DNA of 59,325 bases, taken from positions 1 through 59,325 of the forward strand of contig JACRGH010000052.1 of assembly GCA_016212375.1 (NCBI GenBank), read 5' to 3'. The notes under the pieces are model-generated. The model saw only the letters and a list, made by a program, of their open reading frames with translations, was not told the DNA's origin and ran no database searches. Numbering within the stretch: the first letter of the stretch is position 1; each line of letters begins with the position of its first letter. The DNA comes from Microcaldota archaeon. Its GTDB lineage: Archaea; Micrarchaeota; Micrarchaeia; Norongarragalinales; Norongarragalinaceae. Shown piece by piece: positions 1 through 8,469 of the stretch. A program made the translations under genes and the position numbers.

Positions 1-27
1 CTCGCGTACGTATTTTTCGTCTGTCAT
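1..27 (-). CDS. Start of a gene reading off the left end (partial)
   Basis: An ATG at 27-25 on the minus strand opens a frame reading MTDEKYVR before the window ends. The same start occurs in the right repeat. Too short to identify; it could be the first gene of a repeated element. Whether it is translated cannot be judged from nine codons. Confidence 0.3.
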
Positions 28-142
28 GGCGGGTGGGCCTTTTTTTGCGCGGGGCGTCCTGGTCGGGACGCCCAAGCAAAAGAGGTACGAAAAAGTAGAA
101 CTTACGCCTTTCGGTCGACCTACAAAACTAAACCCTTACGAA
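1..142. repeat. Left terminal inverted repeat (142 bp)
   Basis: Bases 1-142 are the reverse complement of 59183-59324, with one mismatch (base 108 against 59217). The repeat contains an 8-bp hairpin, GGGCGTCC/GGACGCCC with a 6-base loop. It also contains the first codons of a gene reading off the window. The inner edge lies inside the 3' end of the beta-helix gene. It may be the edge of a mobile or repeated element present in opposite orientation at both ends, or a repeat at which an assembly stopped. The match is read directly; the nature is inference. Confidence 0.9.
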
Positions 143-2105
143 CGACTTTAATGCCACGATTAGACGTGTTAGAAATGACGTTGTTCGTGACCCAGCTGGT
201 ATTCGAGGATGACTCGAGGCTGATGCCGTCACCGGAAACATTTGAAACCGTATTGGAAGACAAAGTGGTGTTGGATGATGCCATGATCTGGAAGCCGCCC
301 GCATAAATGAACGAAAGAGTGTTACCGGAAAACGTATTGTTGTGCGATGAGCTACCCACGACGGTACAGGCCGAAGTGGAATTGGCGAACGTATTGGATT
401 GGATGGTATTGAACTTAGAGGCTGACGAAAGAATCAAACAATTGGACGTCACGTTGATGACGCGGTTGTAGGAGACGTTGGTGTAATTTGAATTGGTGAG
501 GTAGATGCCTTCGGAAAAACCGTTGGTGAAGTTATTCAGATACGCCGTGTTGTTCAGGGACGAGTCGAGGCGGAAACCGGACGAGGAGGAAAAATTGGTG
601 ACCACGTTGTTGGAAAACGTGTTGAAATTGGATGAAGACAATAGGAGGATGGACGAACCGGTGACGTTGTTCACCCGGTTGTCGTGGACGTTGGAGTACG
701 AGGCGCCGGTCAGGGATATACCAGAGGAGCCGCCGTAGATGAACGACACGTTGTTGTAGGCGACGGTATTGTTGTTGACAGTGGATGTCGTCAGGACGAT
801 GCCGCTTGCGGAGGAATTGGTTATCGTGTTGTTCAATACATAATTGTAGGAAGACTGTTGCACCAAAAGCGATGTCGACGTAGTATTGGTGATGGTATTG
901 TTCAGCACCGTGGTGTTCGACGTGCCGGTATTGGACAGGCTGATGCCATTGTTGACTGCGAATGTAACCGTGTTGTTGCGGATGGTATTGTTTACGCCTT
1001 CAATAACATCCACGCCGCCCGCGTCGTGGTCCAAGGTATTGGAACCGATGAACGTGAAATTCTCGCTGGAATCCAGGCGGATGGCGGTGCCCGTTGTGTT
1101 GGTGATGGTGTTGTTGCTGGCGTTGTTGTACGAGCCGGCCTGGAATTGGATTCCGTTGGACGTCGTATTATGGATCACGTTGCCCGTAACGTAGGCATAG
1201 TGGGCGCCGGGGAGGCCGATGCCAGTGGAAGAAAAGTTGATGGTGTTGTTGAACAAATACGAATTGTTATTCTGGGTATCGACGCGGATGCCGGCGGAGT
1301 TGTTCGACAACATATTGGCCGTCGCATTGTTCCGTAAGCCGCCTTGGAACACGATGCCATTGGCGGAATTATTGTAGATACGGTTTCGGTCCACCACGAT
1401 GTCCGACGTGGTGCCGACGAATATGCCGTCCTGGGTGTGGTTGAAAATTGTGTTGTTGAACAGGTAGGTGTTGGTTTCGCCTTGGTCCACCACGATGCCC
1501 CAGTTGGTGCCGTTCCAGATGGTGTTGTTGGTGATGTTGTTGTTCTGGCCGGTTGAAATCCACAATTGGTAATCACGGGTGCCGTAAAGAAGGTTGTCGT
1601 GGATTTGACTATTGTTCAGCGGAGTCGCATAGACCCCGGATTGCACGTTGTTCGCAAACGTGTTATTGTAGATGTTCGTCGAATTGACAGGCGCGGTGTC
1701 CGTCCGGATGCCGTCGTAACTGTTGTTGATGAAGGAGTTGTTGTAAATCGCTACGTTGCTGGCGGTGCTGATGCGGATGCCGGCGGAATAATTGGAAACG
1801 GTGCAGTTGGCGACGGTGACGTTGTTGACCCCGTGGATGTAAACCCCCACATCGGTCAGTTCATTGTCGCCCGCATCACTGCCGTTGCCGGAAATGCGGA
1901 AACCTTGGCAATTGAGGACCACGTCGGAAGATGTGACGTTCAAACAGATGGCATTGGCTGCGAAAAGGTTGGCCGTGATGTTGAAAACGCCCGATGCCGC
2001 GATGTTGCCACAAACGGAAACGGCCGTGTCGGCCTGGACCAATGGAAACAACAAAAGGGCCAACAAAGCAAACAAAAACAGCGTTAAGGACTTGAAACGG
2101 GACAT
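120..2105 (-). CDS. Secreted right-handed beta-helix (NosD-like) protein, 3' end inside the terminal repeat
   Basis: The 661-residue product starts with a signal peptide (MSRFKSL, hydrophobic core at 8-23, likely cleavage after VQA). About 600 residues of degenerate beta-helix repeats follow, with recurring units such as NNTI, NNTV and GI.L. N-x-S/T sequons are extremely dense, so a heavily glycosylated surface protein is likely. Parallel beta-helix proteins of the NosD/pectate-lyase fold bind or process carbohydrates, but no catalytic residues are evident. The last codons (VRKGLVL, then TAG) lie within the inverted repeat, so the natural C-terminus, often a membrane or sorting segment, may have been lost. 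A TATA box and palindrome precede the start. The several plus-strand ORFs opposite it are shadows of the repetitive composition. Confidence 0.8.
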   Translation of the reverse strand: MSRFKSLTLFLFALLALLLFPLVQADTAVSVCGNIAASGVFNITANLFAANAICLNVTSSDVVLNCQGFRISGNGSDAGDNELTDVGVYIHGVNNVTVANCTVSNYSAGIRISTASNVAIYNNSFINNSYDGIRTDTAPVNSTNIYNNTFANNVQSGVYATPLNNSQIHDNLLYGTRDYQLWISTGQNNNITNNTIWNGTNWGIVVDQGETNTYLFNNTIFNHTQDGIFVGTTSDIVVDRNRIYNNSANGIVFQGGLRNNATANMLSNNSAGIRVDTQNNNSYLFNNTINFSSTGIGLPGAHYAYVTGNVIHNTTSNGIQFQAGSYNNASNNTITNTTGTAIRLDSSENFTFIGSNTLDHDAGGVDVIEGVNNTIRNNTVTFAVNNGISLSNTGTSNTTVLNNTITNTTSTSLLVQQSSYNYVLNNTITNSSASGIVLTTSTVNNNTVAYNNVSFIYGGSSGISLTGASYSNVHDNRVNNVTGSSILLLSSSNFNTFSNNVVTNFSSSSGFRLDSSLNNTAYLNNFTNGFSEGIYLTNSNYTNVSYNRVINVTSNCLILSSASKFNTIQSNTFANSTSACTVVGSSSHNNTFSGNTLSFIYAGGFQIMASSNTTLSSNTVSNVSGDGISLESSSNTSWVTNNVISNTSNRGIKVVRKGLVL

Positions 2106-2132
2106 AACGAACCAAAACGGTTACGGATGACG

Positions 2133-2168
2133 GATATATTAATCGGTTTGAAAAAAAGTTTCAAAACG
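2133..2168 (-). promoter_or_regulatory. Promoter of the beta-helix gene: TATA box and upstream palindrome
   Basis: Reading on the minus strand, a TATA-like TTAATATATC (2142-2133) lies about 30 bases before the ATG at 2105, the spacing of a leaderless archaeal transcript. Directly upstream is an inverted repeat, TTTGAAA-CTTTT-TTTCAAA (2145-2168). Its position and CTTTT centre resemble the palindromes before the T4SS-like operon and the second vapBC locus, but its arms differ. Confidence 0.5.
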
Positions 2169-2254
2169 GTGCGAAAAGACCCAAACGCGACGGTTCTTCA
2201 CCCAAACCGCTCCAAGTTCCAATCCATATTGAACGACAAGCCGTCGTTACACGT

Positions 2255-2944
2255 TCATGAAAGCGTTTCCAACTTCTTTTTGATGTCGGACAGACCCAAC
2301 TTGGTCACAGCCAACGGGATGCCTTCGCTTTCCGCGATTTTGACCGCCAATTTATCCACCTTGTCGCCTGGAAGGTCATGCAAAACGACCATGGCCGGCT
2401 TAATTGGCGCCAATCGGACGGCGACCATTGGGCTACGCCCGGTAGAGGTGCCGGTGAACAACAAGGCGCGCTGGCTCGTGGTGCTGTAAATCCGGACGAA
2501 ACTTTCGTACGGCAATTCCAGGATGATTTTAATGGAATCCAAGATGGTCACGCCGTACAGGGGCAATTCATCGACTTTGCGGCTGCAGGCCACGCATTCA
2601 CCCTGGATGGCTTCCAGAAGCTTGCCCCCGGTAATGGATTTTGAAAAGTCAACCGCGTCAAAGAATTTTTGCTCCGGTTCCGCTTCCATAAACCGTTTGA
2701 TGAGCTCGCCGCCGGCTTTCAGGTCTATTTGGAAAAGGGCATCCACGAACCGTCGGATTACACCGATGCCGGGGCTTTTGCGCCGGTTGGACTCGTAATC
2801 GCTGATGGTTGAGGGGGAAATGCCCAAATAGTGGCTCAAATCGCTTTGGGAGATACTGAACACTTCACGCCATTTTTTCATGGCATTGCCCGGATCTGAG
2901 CTTAGGGCAATTTCACCGGCAATTTTGACTTTTAGTTGGTCCAT
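2255..2944 (-). CDS. HTH (XRE/Cro-type) transcriptional regulator, COG1709-like
   Basis: The ORF track opens far upstream, but the convincing start is the internal ATG at 2944 (MDQLKVKIAGEIALS), giving 229 residues. Residues about 20-75 form an XRE-type helix-turn-helix (WREVFSISQSDLSHYLGISP, then STISDYESNRR). The C-terminal half (GVTILDSIKIILELPYE, then VRLAPIKPAMVVLHDLPGDK) resembles the ligand or dimer domain of archaeal COG1709 regulators. A TATA-like stretch, CTTTTTATTCG on the minus strand near 2990, precedes it. The regulated genes are unknown. The gene stands alone, convergent with nothing and divergent from the small RHH-like gene. Confidence 0.7.
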   Translation of the reverse strand: MDQLKVKIAGEIALSSDPGNAMKKWREVFSISQSDLSHYLGISPSTISDYESNRRKSPGIGVIRRFVDALFQIDLKAGGELIKRFMEAEPEQKFFDAVDFSKSITGGKLLEAIQGECVACSRKVDELPLYGVTILDSIKIILELPYESFVRIYSTTSQRALLFTGTSTGRSPMVAVRLAPIKPAMVVLHDLPGDKVDKLAVKIAESEGIPLAVTKLGLSDIKKKLETLS

Positions 2945-3260
2945 GGAAATAGGATATCCACCAAAGCAAATGGGGCGTTCATACGAATAAAAAGCTTTGC
3001 TTCTTGACGAAGGGTAGTTCGGCAGATGGCTATCAAATCCAGTTGCCACGATGCGGCTGACGCCAAAGCACGCCAACAACGATTAGCCAAAAATCCCAAG
3101 GGACCAATAGTCAATGCCTACGTACAAAATAAGGGCCCATTTCCAAAGTTTTCGAAGCGGAGGCGTGCCCGCCCAGCCCAGTATTATATTTAGAGGAGAG
3201 AGGCGGACAAGCGGGAAAACAATCCTGGGTCACAGGATAAAGAAACGCACAAACAAATAT

Positions 3261-3271
3261 AATTATATATA
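3261..3271 (+). promoter_or_regulatory. TATA box for the RHH-like gene
   Basis: AATTATATATA is centred about 30 bases before the ATG at 3297, in an AT-rich stretch, as expected for a leaderless archaeal promoter. It lies in the 350-base gap between the HTH gene and this gene. Apart from the two divergent promoters I see nothing else in that gap. Confidence 0.55.
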
Positions 3272-3296
3272 CATAGATTAATAGAAATAATAGAAA

Positions 3297-3512
3297 ATGA
3301 CGCTTTTTTTCCATTTGAAAACCGACACGGAACAAAAATTCCGAGAAGCGGCGATGAAAAAACACGGCTATTCCAAAGGCTCCCTTAAAACGGCATTGGA
3401 AGAGGCCATCGGCGATTGGCTCGAGAAACAAAACGGCCAGCCGACAGATTCAACAAATGAAAAAGAACGTCAAACAAAAGAAACAACACAAACACAGAAA
3501 AAAACAACGTAA
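3297..3512 (+). CDS. Small ribbon-helix-helix-like protein
   Basis: A 71-residue product. The first 45 residues (LKTDTEQKFREAAMKKHG, then KGSLKTALEEAIGDWLEK) match the strand-helix-helix layout of CopG/RHH DNA-binding proteins common in archaea. The last 25 residues are a charged, disordered tail of K, T, Q and E. It lies 38 bases upstream of the PIN/KH ATPase and may be cotranscribed with it. It could be an antitoxin-like partner of that PIN protein, but this is only inference from position. Confidence 0.55.
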   Translation: MTLFFHLKTDTEQKFREAAMKKHGYSKGSLKTALEEAIGDWLEKQNGQPTDSTNEKERQTKETTQTQKKTT

Positions 3513-3550
3513 CAAAATTGCGTCGTAAGAAAATTAGGTGAAAACCAAAA

Positions 3551-5104
3551 ATGAAAACAATAGTCCCCGATACCGGCGTCCTCATCGACGGCCGCATCAC
3601 CCAACGCTTAGAACAACTCAAGGAACCCCTCAAAGTCCTGGTGCCTGAAAGCGTCGTCGCGGAACTGGAATACCAGGCCAACAGCGGAAAGGAAATCGGC
3701 TTTGCCGGACTTGCCGAGCTTAAGATTCTCTCGGAATTTGCCAAAGAGGGCAAGATTGAGATTGAATTCGTCGGCGAGCGCCCCACGGCTTCGGAAATCG
3801 AGCGCGCCCGTTTCGGAGAAATCGATTCAAAAATCCGCCAAGTGGCCAAAACCCGGAAAGCAATGCTTTGGACCACGGACAAAGTGCAAAGCAAGGTCGC
3901 GGAAGCCGAAGGCATACCCGTCGAATACTTGGAACCCATCATTACACAGGCCAAACTTTCCTTGGAAAAATACTTCACGCCTGAAACCCTTTCCGTCCAT
4001 CTGAAGGAAGGGGTCAAACCCAAAGCCAAAAAGGGCAAGCCCGGCAACTTCCAACTGGTACCCATCGGCCAAGAACTCATCAACCGAAAAGAAATCGAAG
4101 TTTTGATGAAAGATGCGGTGGAATTTTCCAAGCAGCATGAAAAATGCTTCATTGAAATCGACAAGCGCGGTGCCACCGTGATGCAGGTCAAGGACTTGCG
4201 CATCACGTTCACCCGCCCACCCGTTTCCGAGGCATTTGAAGTCACTGCGGTCCGCCCTATCGCCAAACTGTTTTTGAAAGATTACGTTTTGGGGGATAAA
4301 CTCCGAGAGCGCCTCAACGCCCAGGCCGAAGGCATCATCATCGCAGGACCCCCCGGTTCCGGAAAATCCACCTTTGCCACGGCTTTGGCCGAACATTACA
4401 ACTCGCAGGCCAAAATCGTCAAAACGCTGGAGTCGCCCCGCGATTTGCAAGTGAGCGCGGAAATCACGCAGTACGCGCCCATGGACGGAAAAGCCGAAAA
4501 TACGGCGGATATCCTTCTGCTGGTACGACCCGATTATACCATTTACGATGAAGTGCGCAAAACCGATGACTTCCTCGTATTTGCCGACCTGCGTATGGCG
4601 GGCATCGGCATGGTCGGCGTGGTGCACGCTTCAAAGCCGATTGATGCCATCCAACGGTTCATCGGCAAAATTGAATTGGGCATGATTCCACAAGTGATTG
4701 ACACCATCTGTTTCATCGAAAAAGGGACGGTCGCCAAGACTTTTGCCTTGACCTTCACCGTCCGGCCGCCGCACGGCATGCCCGATGCGGACCTCGCGCG
4801 GCCCGTCATCGAAGTCCGTGACCTAGAGTCCAACGTCCTGGAATACGAAATTTACAAGTTCGGCGACGAAACGGTCGTATTCCCGCTCAAGAACGCCAAA
4901 CCGGAAAAGAAGGTGGATGAGCGCCAGGTGCAAAAGGTGCTGGACCGCTTCATCACGGGCGATTACGAATACGAGCTTACGGGAAGAACCGTGCATCTGA
5001 TCGTGCCGGAACACGCCATCGCCAGCGTCATCGGCAAAAAAGGCGCCAACATCATGAAATTGGAAAAGATGCTGGGATTGAAAGTGGACGTCAAGGCGGA
5101 ATAA
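3551..5104 (+). CDS. PIN domain - VirB11/PilT-like ATPase - KH domain protein (COG1855)
   Basis: 517 residues in the domain order known for archaeal COG1855. An N-terminal PIN domain (DTGVLIDGR, then VPESVVAELE and LWTTD) covers about 1-130. A secretion-type ATPase has Walker A GPPGSGKST near 266-274 and an acidic motif DYTIYDEVRK near 327. A C-terminal KH domain contains the GKKG loop (IASVIGKKGANIMKLE) near 490-505. PIN domains are usually RNases and KH domains bind RNA, so an ATP-driven RNA-processing role is probable, though the family lacks a well-established function. Despite its VirB11-like ATPase core it is not next to the T4SS-like cluster at 20-28 kb. Confidence 0.9.
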   Translation: MKTIVPDTGVLIDGRITQRLEQLKEPLKVLVPESVVAELEYQANSGKEIGFAGLAELKILSEFAKEGKIEIEFVGERPTASEIERARFGEIDSKIRQVAKTRKAMLWTTDKVQSKVAEAEGIPVEYLEPIITQAKLSLEKYFTPETLSVHLKEGVKPKAKKGKPGNFQLVPIGQELINRKEIEVLMKDAVEFSKQHEKCFIEIDKRGATVMQVKDLRITFTRPPVSEAFEVTAVRPIAKLFLKDYVLGDKLRERLNAQAEGIIIAGPPGSGKSTFATALAEHYNSQAKIVKTLESPRDLQVSAEITQYAPMDGKAENTADILLLVRPDYTIYDEVRKTDDFLVFADLRMAGIGMVGVVHASKPIDAIQRFIGKIELGMIPQVIDTICFIEKGTVAKTFALTFTVRPPHGMPDADLARPVIEVRDLESNVLEYEIYKFGDETVVFPLKNAKPEKKVDERQVQKVLDRFITGDYEYELTGRTVHLIVPEHAIASVIGKKGANIMKLEKMLGLKVDVKAE

Positions 5105-5111
5105 ACGCCAA

Positions 5112-5564
5112 TTACATCCACGGGCCATCCGGACGTTTTTTGGATCTATTTTTTTCATCGGCGTCCATTTCACGCTCACGTTCCTGCCGCATTTTTTCAC
5201 GTAGACGTTGTTCATTCCGGTGCGACTGGTCAATCAACTTTACGGCATGGTCGGGTGTGAACATATTCGAATCCAGCCAACGGGGAGGAATCGCAGCCAA
5301 TAACACCAGATGTTTTTTCCCTTGGCGGATTTCGGATAGCCTCATGTGCCATTCGGGTTCCAGCGAAACGACCACATGACTTTCGCACAATTTGGTGTAA
5401 AGCGCCTCGTCCGATGGCGGGCGTTTTTCGGTATAGCGGACTTGCTCAAAAATAGGTCCTTTGGCATTTTTGGCGGATATCGATGCCATGGACTCAAAGA
5501 AAGCGTCCGAACCAGGATTCTGCGCGCTGGAAAGAACGATGACGCGCGGCCGCTCAAATGCCAT
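5112..5564 (-). CDS. Hypothetical protein
   Basis: The preferred start is the ATG at 5564 (MAFERPRVIVLSSAQNPGSD) rather than the longer ORF start, giving 150 residues. The beginning looks like an alpha/beta fold (VIVLSS, VVVSLEPEWHMRLSEI, HLVLLAAIPP). The last 35 residues are a highly charged coil rich in R, E and K. I do not recognise the family. It converges on the PIN/KH ATPase with 7 bases between them and diverges from the small gene at 5621. Confidence 0.55.
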   Translation of the reverse strand: MAFERPRVIVLSSAQNPGSDAFFESMASISAKNAKGPIFEQVRYTEKRPPSDEALYTKLCESHVVVSLEPEWHMRLSEIRQGKKHLVLLAAIPPRWLDSNMFTPDHAVKLIDQSHRNEQRLREKMRQEREREMDADEKNRSKKRPDGPWM

Positions 5565-5620
5565 ACCCACGCTGAAAACATGAAAGTAGATAAACCGTGC
5601 GGCCGTTTCAAAGATGGACC

Positions 5621-5830
5621 ATGAAACCACACGACGACTCCGCCATGCGCCACCATGAGATTTACATGGGCCAAAAGGAAGGCTGGACCGAAGTTGGCAA
5701 AGAATTGGGCCTGAGCGCCAAAGAGCTTTGGACCGCCGTTCGAACCGGAAAAATCAAATCGGTCGAGACGCACGAACGGGTCTACATCATCCCGCCGGAC
5801 GAGGAGTTGAGGCTGACGGGGAATTTATGA
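5621..5830 (+). CDS. Small hypothetical protein, possibly DNA-binding
   Basis: About 69 residues from the ATG at 5621 (a shorter start at 5645 is equally possible). Residues GWTEVGKELGLSAKELWTAVRTGKIKS could form a helix-turn-helix like MerR/excisionase-type domains, followed by a short strand (RVYIIPPDEEL). It is divergent from the 5112-5564 gene with no clear promoter space, so start choice and function are uncertain. Confidence 0.45.
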   Translation: MKPHDDSAMRHHEIYMGQKEGWTEVGKELGLSAKELWTAVRTGKIKSVETHERVYIIPPDEELRLTGNL

Positions 5831-5850
5831 GTCTTGAATGAGCCGCACGA

Positions 5851-6579
5851 TTATCGAAGGAGAATCACTCCCCCGGCACTAGACCTGCGGCCGTGATGAA
5901 ATGCCAAAAGTTTCTCGAAATGATTCCCTGCCAATGGAATTTCCTCCAAAACGACCCCTGGAGATAATCGTGATTCCAACTCTCGAATAAAAGCAGAATT
6001 CAAGTCCGCGCGCTGATTGGTCAAAATCAGACCCGCGGGTTTTAAAGACTCTGCAAGACTGGCAGCCATGCGCCGTTGTCCATGTGCGTCATAATGTTGC
6101 GCCACGTTGATGCAAGTGATTAAATCGGGTGACTCAGAGGGAATCGAATGAAGAATATCCCCCGAAACCCCTGGTCCGTGCCATTGGAACCTGCGAACCA
6201 CATCGACAGGAACGCGAAACCGGAAAGGAACACCCGCCAACGGCTTTACCCCCGTCAGGCCATAAATGTACTCCCGTTGTTCATTCAAGTCACGACGGTT
6301 GAATGCCTCGGAATTAGAATCACGCGCGGTGAAGACTGCTGGGACCCCTTCAGGATGTTCCAACACGTGCTTTGCAGAATCGAGAAGAGGTTTGCTAGGT
6401 TCAACCGCATGAACACGATACCGGCGAACGCCGTGTCTTTTTAGAGAAAGAGCAATCTCAAGATGTTCGGTCCCAGGCGATTGCTTTCCACCCAACCCCA
6501 CTACCCACGCTATAATTGGTCCCGCGTGACCCGAAAAATAATGAGACGCATACGTAATGGCTTTATGATTTCGTCCCAT
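5851..6579 (-). CDS. Predicted SAM-dependent methyltransferase
   Basis: The frame opens at a TTG, but ATG 6579 (MGRNHKAITYASHYF) is the likelier start, giving 242 residues. It has a class I methyltransferase layout: a glycine-rich motif I (VVGLGGKQSPGTEHLEIAL), an acidic end of strand 2 (VHAVEPSKPLLDSAK), a motif like DLITCINVAQHYD, and a late strand (LKPAGLILTNQR). The motif order recalls CheR or chemotaxis-like methyltransferases, but the substrate is unknown. It lies downstream of the cyclase gene on the same strand, 36 bases away. Confidence 0.55.
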   Translation of the reverse strand: MGRNHKAITYASHYFSGHAGPIIAWVVGLGGKQSPGTEHLEIALSLKRHGVRRYRVHAVEPSKPLLDSAKHVLEHPEGVPAVFTARDSNSEAFNRRDLNEQREYIYGLTGVKPLAGVPFRFRVPVDVVRRFQWHGPGVSGDILHSIPSESPDLITCINVAQHYDAHGQRRMAASLAESLKPAGLILTNQRADLNSAFIRELESRLSPGVVLEEIPLAGNHFEKLLAFHHGRRSSAGGVILLR

Positions 6580-6615
6580 CCAGGTCGTGTGTTGCAAGGA
6601 ATCCAGCCACCAAAA

Positions 6616-7242
6616 TTACTCAAACAAAACCGCCCGTGCCGGCGCCGCTTCCCGCCCTTCCAGCTTCAGCGGCAAGCAGACCAAAAAGTACCGCCCCGCC
6701 TTGACCTCGCCTAAGCGAAGGCCCTCGATGATGGCCAACCCCTTGTCCAAAATGGCGTGGTGGACGGGGTGGTTGCCGGAACGGAATTTGTCCACGGATA
6801 AGCCATCGACCCCGACGGTCTTGACGCCCGTTTTGGCCAAATATTCCGCGGCTTCGACGCTTAAGGGAACAAAATCTTCGCGCCAGGCGTTTTCCGAGGA
6901 GTTACACGTCTTGAACAAAACGATGTCGCCTTTTTTGGGCCCCGCCTTCTTGAGGGTTTCCAACGTCACGGCCGGCAGGTCCGACGTGGCATCGACGACC
7001 AACGCCTCGCCCACGAATGCCGAAAGCGGCACGTCATCCAGACTTGCCGCACCCAACTTGAAATGCATCGGCGCGTCCACGTGCGTGCCGGTGTGCGCGC
7101 CAAAGGAAATGCGCGTCACGAACGATTTGTCGGCGGGCAAACTTTTGGCCCATTCCAGTTGGGGCACCGGATCGCCCTTGTAAACGGGCATCGACTCGGT
7201 AATCGGCATGGAAATGTCGAACATTTTGGAATATTGGAACAT
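6616..7242 (-). CDS. Cyclase/kynurenine formamidase-like metal hydrolase (first copy)
   Basis: This family (cyclase, PF04199) hydrolyses amide or ester bonds using a metal held by an HxGxHxDxP-type motif; here it is HTGTHVDAPMHF near residues 45-56. Further conserved parts are DIVLFKTCNSS and TVGVDGLSVDK. The start is set at 7242 because GAGGTT lies about 10 bases upstream; ATGs at 7266 and 7224 are alternatives. It follows the PGI gene on the same strand. No other kynurenine-pathway gene is visible, so the substrate is unknown. A second copy lies at 57506-58126, only distantly similar. Confidence 0.75.
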   Translation of the reverse strand: MFQYSKMFDISMPITESMPVYKGDPVPQLEWAKSLPADKSFVTRISFGAHTGTHVDAPMHFKLGAASLDDVPLSAFVGEALVVDATSDLPAVTLETLKKAGPKKGDIVLFKTCNSSENAWREDFVPLSVEAAEYLAKTGVKTVGVDGLSVDKFRSGNHPVHHAILDKGLAIIEGLRLGEVKAGRYFLVCLPLKLEGREAAPARAVLFE

Positions 7243-7305
7243 GACATGCAACCTCGAAATATTCATGACGGTTTCAATTCGTTTCGCGCGTTGAACAGTT
7301 CATTT

Positions 7306-8094
7306 TCATTCTTTTAACTCAATATCATTCGGATTGGCCAAGAAGCCGAAATCATCCGGATTTTCCGCGAACAGTTCGTAATTGTACCCGCCGTCCAAAA
7401 AGTCCGCCAATTCGGGATTGACCATCCGGTTGAACTCGTGCGCCAAAAACGTTTCCAATTTGGGAAGGGCGCTTGAATCGCCATAAGCCGGATTAGGCGT
7501 GTCCCCGTCTTCCGTCACGTAATACGCGCCGCCTTTTTGTTTGATGTACGGCTCGTACACGCTTTTGAAATTCCGCTCCACGAGGTTGTCCATCACCAGC
7601 ACGTCCGCGCCCATATTGAGGGTGACGTGACCAAAGTTGGGGGGAATCAGCACTTTTTCCCCTTCCGGGCACTCAACCATTATCACACGTTGGACGCCCT
7701 TGAAATCCGGACCCGGTTGTTGGAGCAAATAGTGGGCCGTACCCGACAAGACCTCATACAGTTCAGGAAATGAAAACCCAGGCCGCGCAGTTGAAGGCGG
7801 GTGGTAATGGCCTAAGGTCTTGTTGAACTCGGTCCCCAGCATGATGGACGGCACGACGGTGATATCATAACGCAAGTTGCGGTCGGAATAGGTTTTCAGG
7901 TCCGCCGAGTTGCACGATTCCCTATACATATAATAGAGGGGCGCCGAGTCGGCCAAGGCCACGGCAGCTGAATCCATAAGCACGGGGCGCATCTGCTGAA
8001 GGGTGCGGATGTCGGGGGCTAATTTTTGGCCTTCAACCAGTAAGTCAAACGAATCGGACAGTTCGACGTTTAAACCGGGATTATGGATGTCCAT
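7306..8094 (-). CDS. pgiA: Cupin-type glucose-6-phosphate isomerase
   Basis: Interconverts glucose-6-phosphate and fructose-6-phosphate in the cytoplasm. It belongs to the metal-dependent cupin PGI family of euryarchaea (PF06560). The metal ligands are visible: H96 and H98 (GHYHP), E114 (ELYEVL) and H156 (NFGHVTLN). The length (262) is longer than the usual 190 residues because of an N-terminal extension of about 50 residues and a C-terminal tail. It fits gluconeogenesis with the FBPase at 30520. A tRNA-Thr lies 55 bases upstream on the same strand. Confidence 0.9.
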   Translation of the reverse strand: MDIHNPGLNVELSDSFDLLVEGQKLAPDIRTLQQMRPVLMDSAAVALADSAPLYYMYRESCNSADLKTYSDRNLRYDITVVPSIMLGTEFNKTLGHYHPPSTARPGFSFPELYEVLSGTAHYLLQQPGPDFKGVQRVIMVECPEGEKVLIPPNFGHVTLNMGADVLVMDNLVERNFKSVYEPYIKQKGGAYYVTEDGDTPNPAYGDSSALPKLETFLAHEFNRMVNPELADFLDGGYNYELFAENPDDFGFLANPNDIELKE

Positions 8095-8148
8095 GTGGAT
8101 TCCTCTTGTGAATTCAAACTTTTAAGCCCGAATTCAGGCAAACTTTGA

Positions 8149-8220
8149 AGCCCCGGAGGAGGATCGAACTCCCGACTTCCTGTTTACAAAACAGGCGCTC
8201 TGCCGCTGAGCTACCGAGGC
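8149..8220 (-). tRNA. tRNA-Thr (TGT)
   Basis: On the minus strand a full cloverleaf is seen: acceptor GCCTCGG/CCGGGGC (one G-U pair), anticodon stem CCTGT/ACAGG around the loop TTTGTAA, and T arm GGGAG-TTCGATC-CTCCT. The anticodon TGT reads ACA codons. The discriminator is U73, usual for archaeal tRNA-Thr. No intron, and no encoded CCA. Confidence 0.95.
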
Positions 8221-8385
8221 GTCTTAAGCAAAGCGATCGTTGAAAGGAAACGACCGCTAGCTTCGTATTTGCCGCCACGCTTTTTCCATGGCGCCAGACT
8301 CCTTACAAATTGATTTCTTTCTCAAGGCCACATTCCCTGAAGCGCAAACCACTTGAAAAAGACGTAGAAAAGTAGTGTTCTTGAG

Positions 8386-8397
8386 GATATTTATACG
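8386..8397 (+). promoter_or_regulatory. Probable TATA box upstream of the 8470 gene
   Basis: GATATTTATACG lies in an AT-rich stretch, the best promoter candidate in the 250-base gap between the tRNA and the 8470 gene. It predicts a 5' leader of about 50 bases. Nothing else recognisable lies in the gap. Confidence 0.4.
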
Positions 8398-8469
8398 GTT
8401 TAAACCATAGGAACTTACCAACCAAAATCATTTAAAAAAAACCAATTACAATTCAAGGTGACCAAACCC

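Noticed and set aside
82-112. Link between the terminal repeat and the promoter palindrome through the shared GTAGAACTT
   Set aside because: Nine matching bases without the second arm or a TATA box nearby; too little to separate from chance.
505-2087. Several long plus-strand ORFs (for example 684-1337 and 1566-2087) opposite the beta-helix gene
   Set aside because: Repetitive Asn/Thr/Ser codons leave open frames on the other strand. Their translations are Val/Gly/Asp-rich without any domain, and the minus-strand gene has a signal peptide and promoter.
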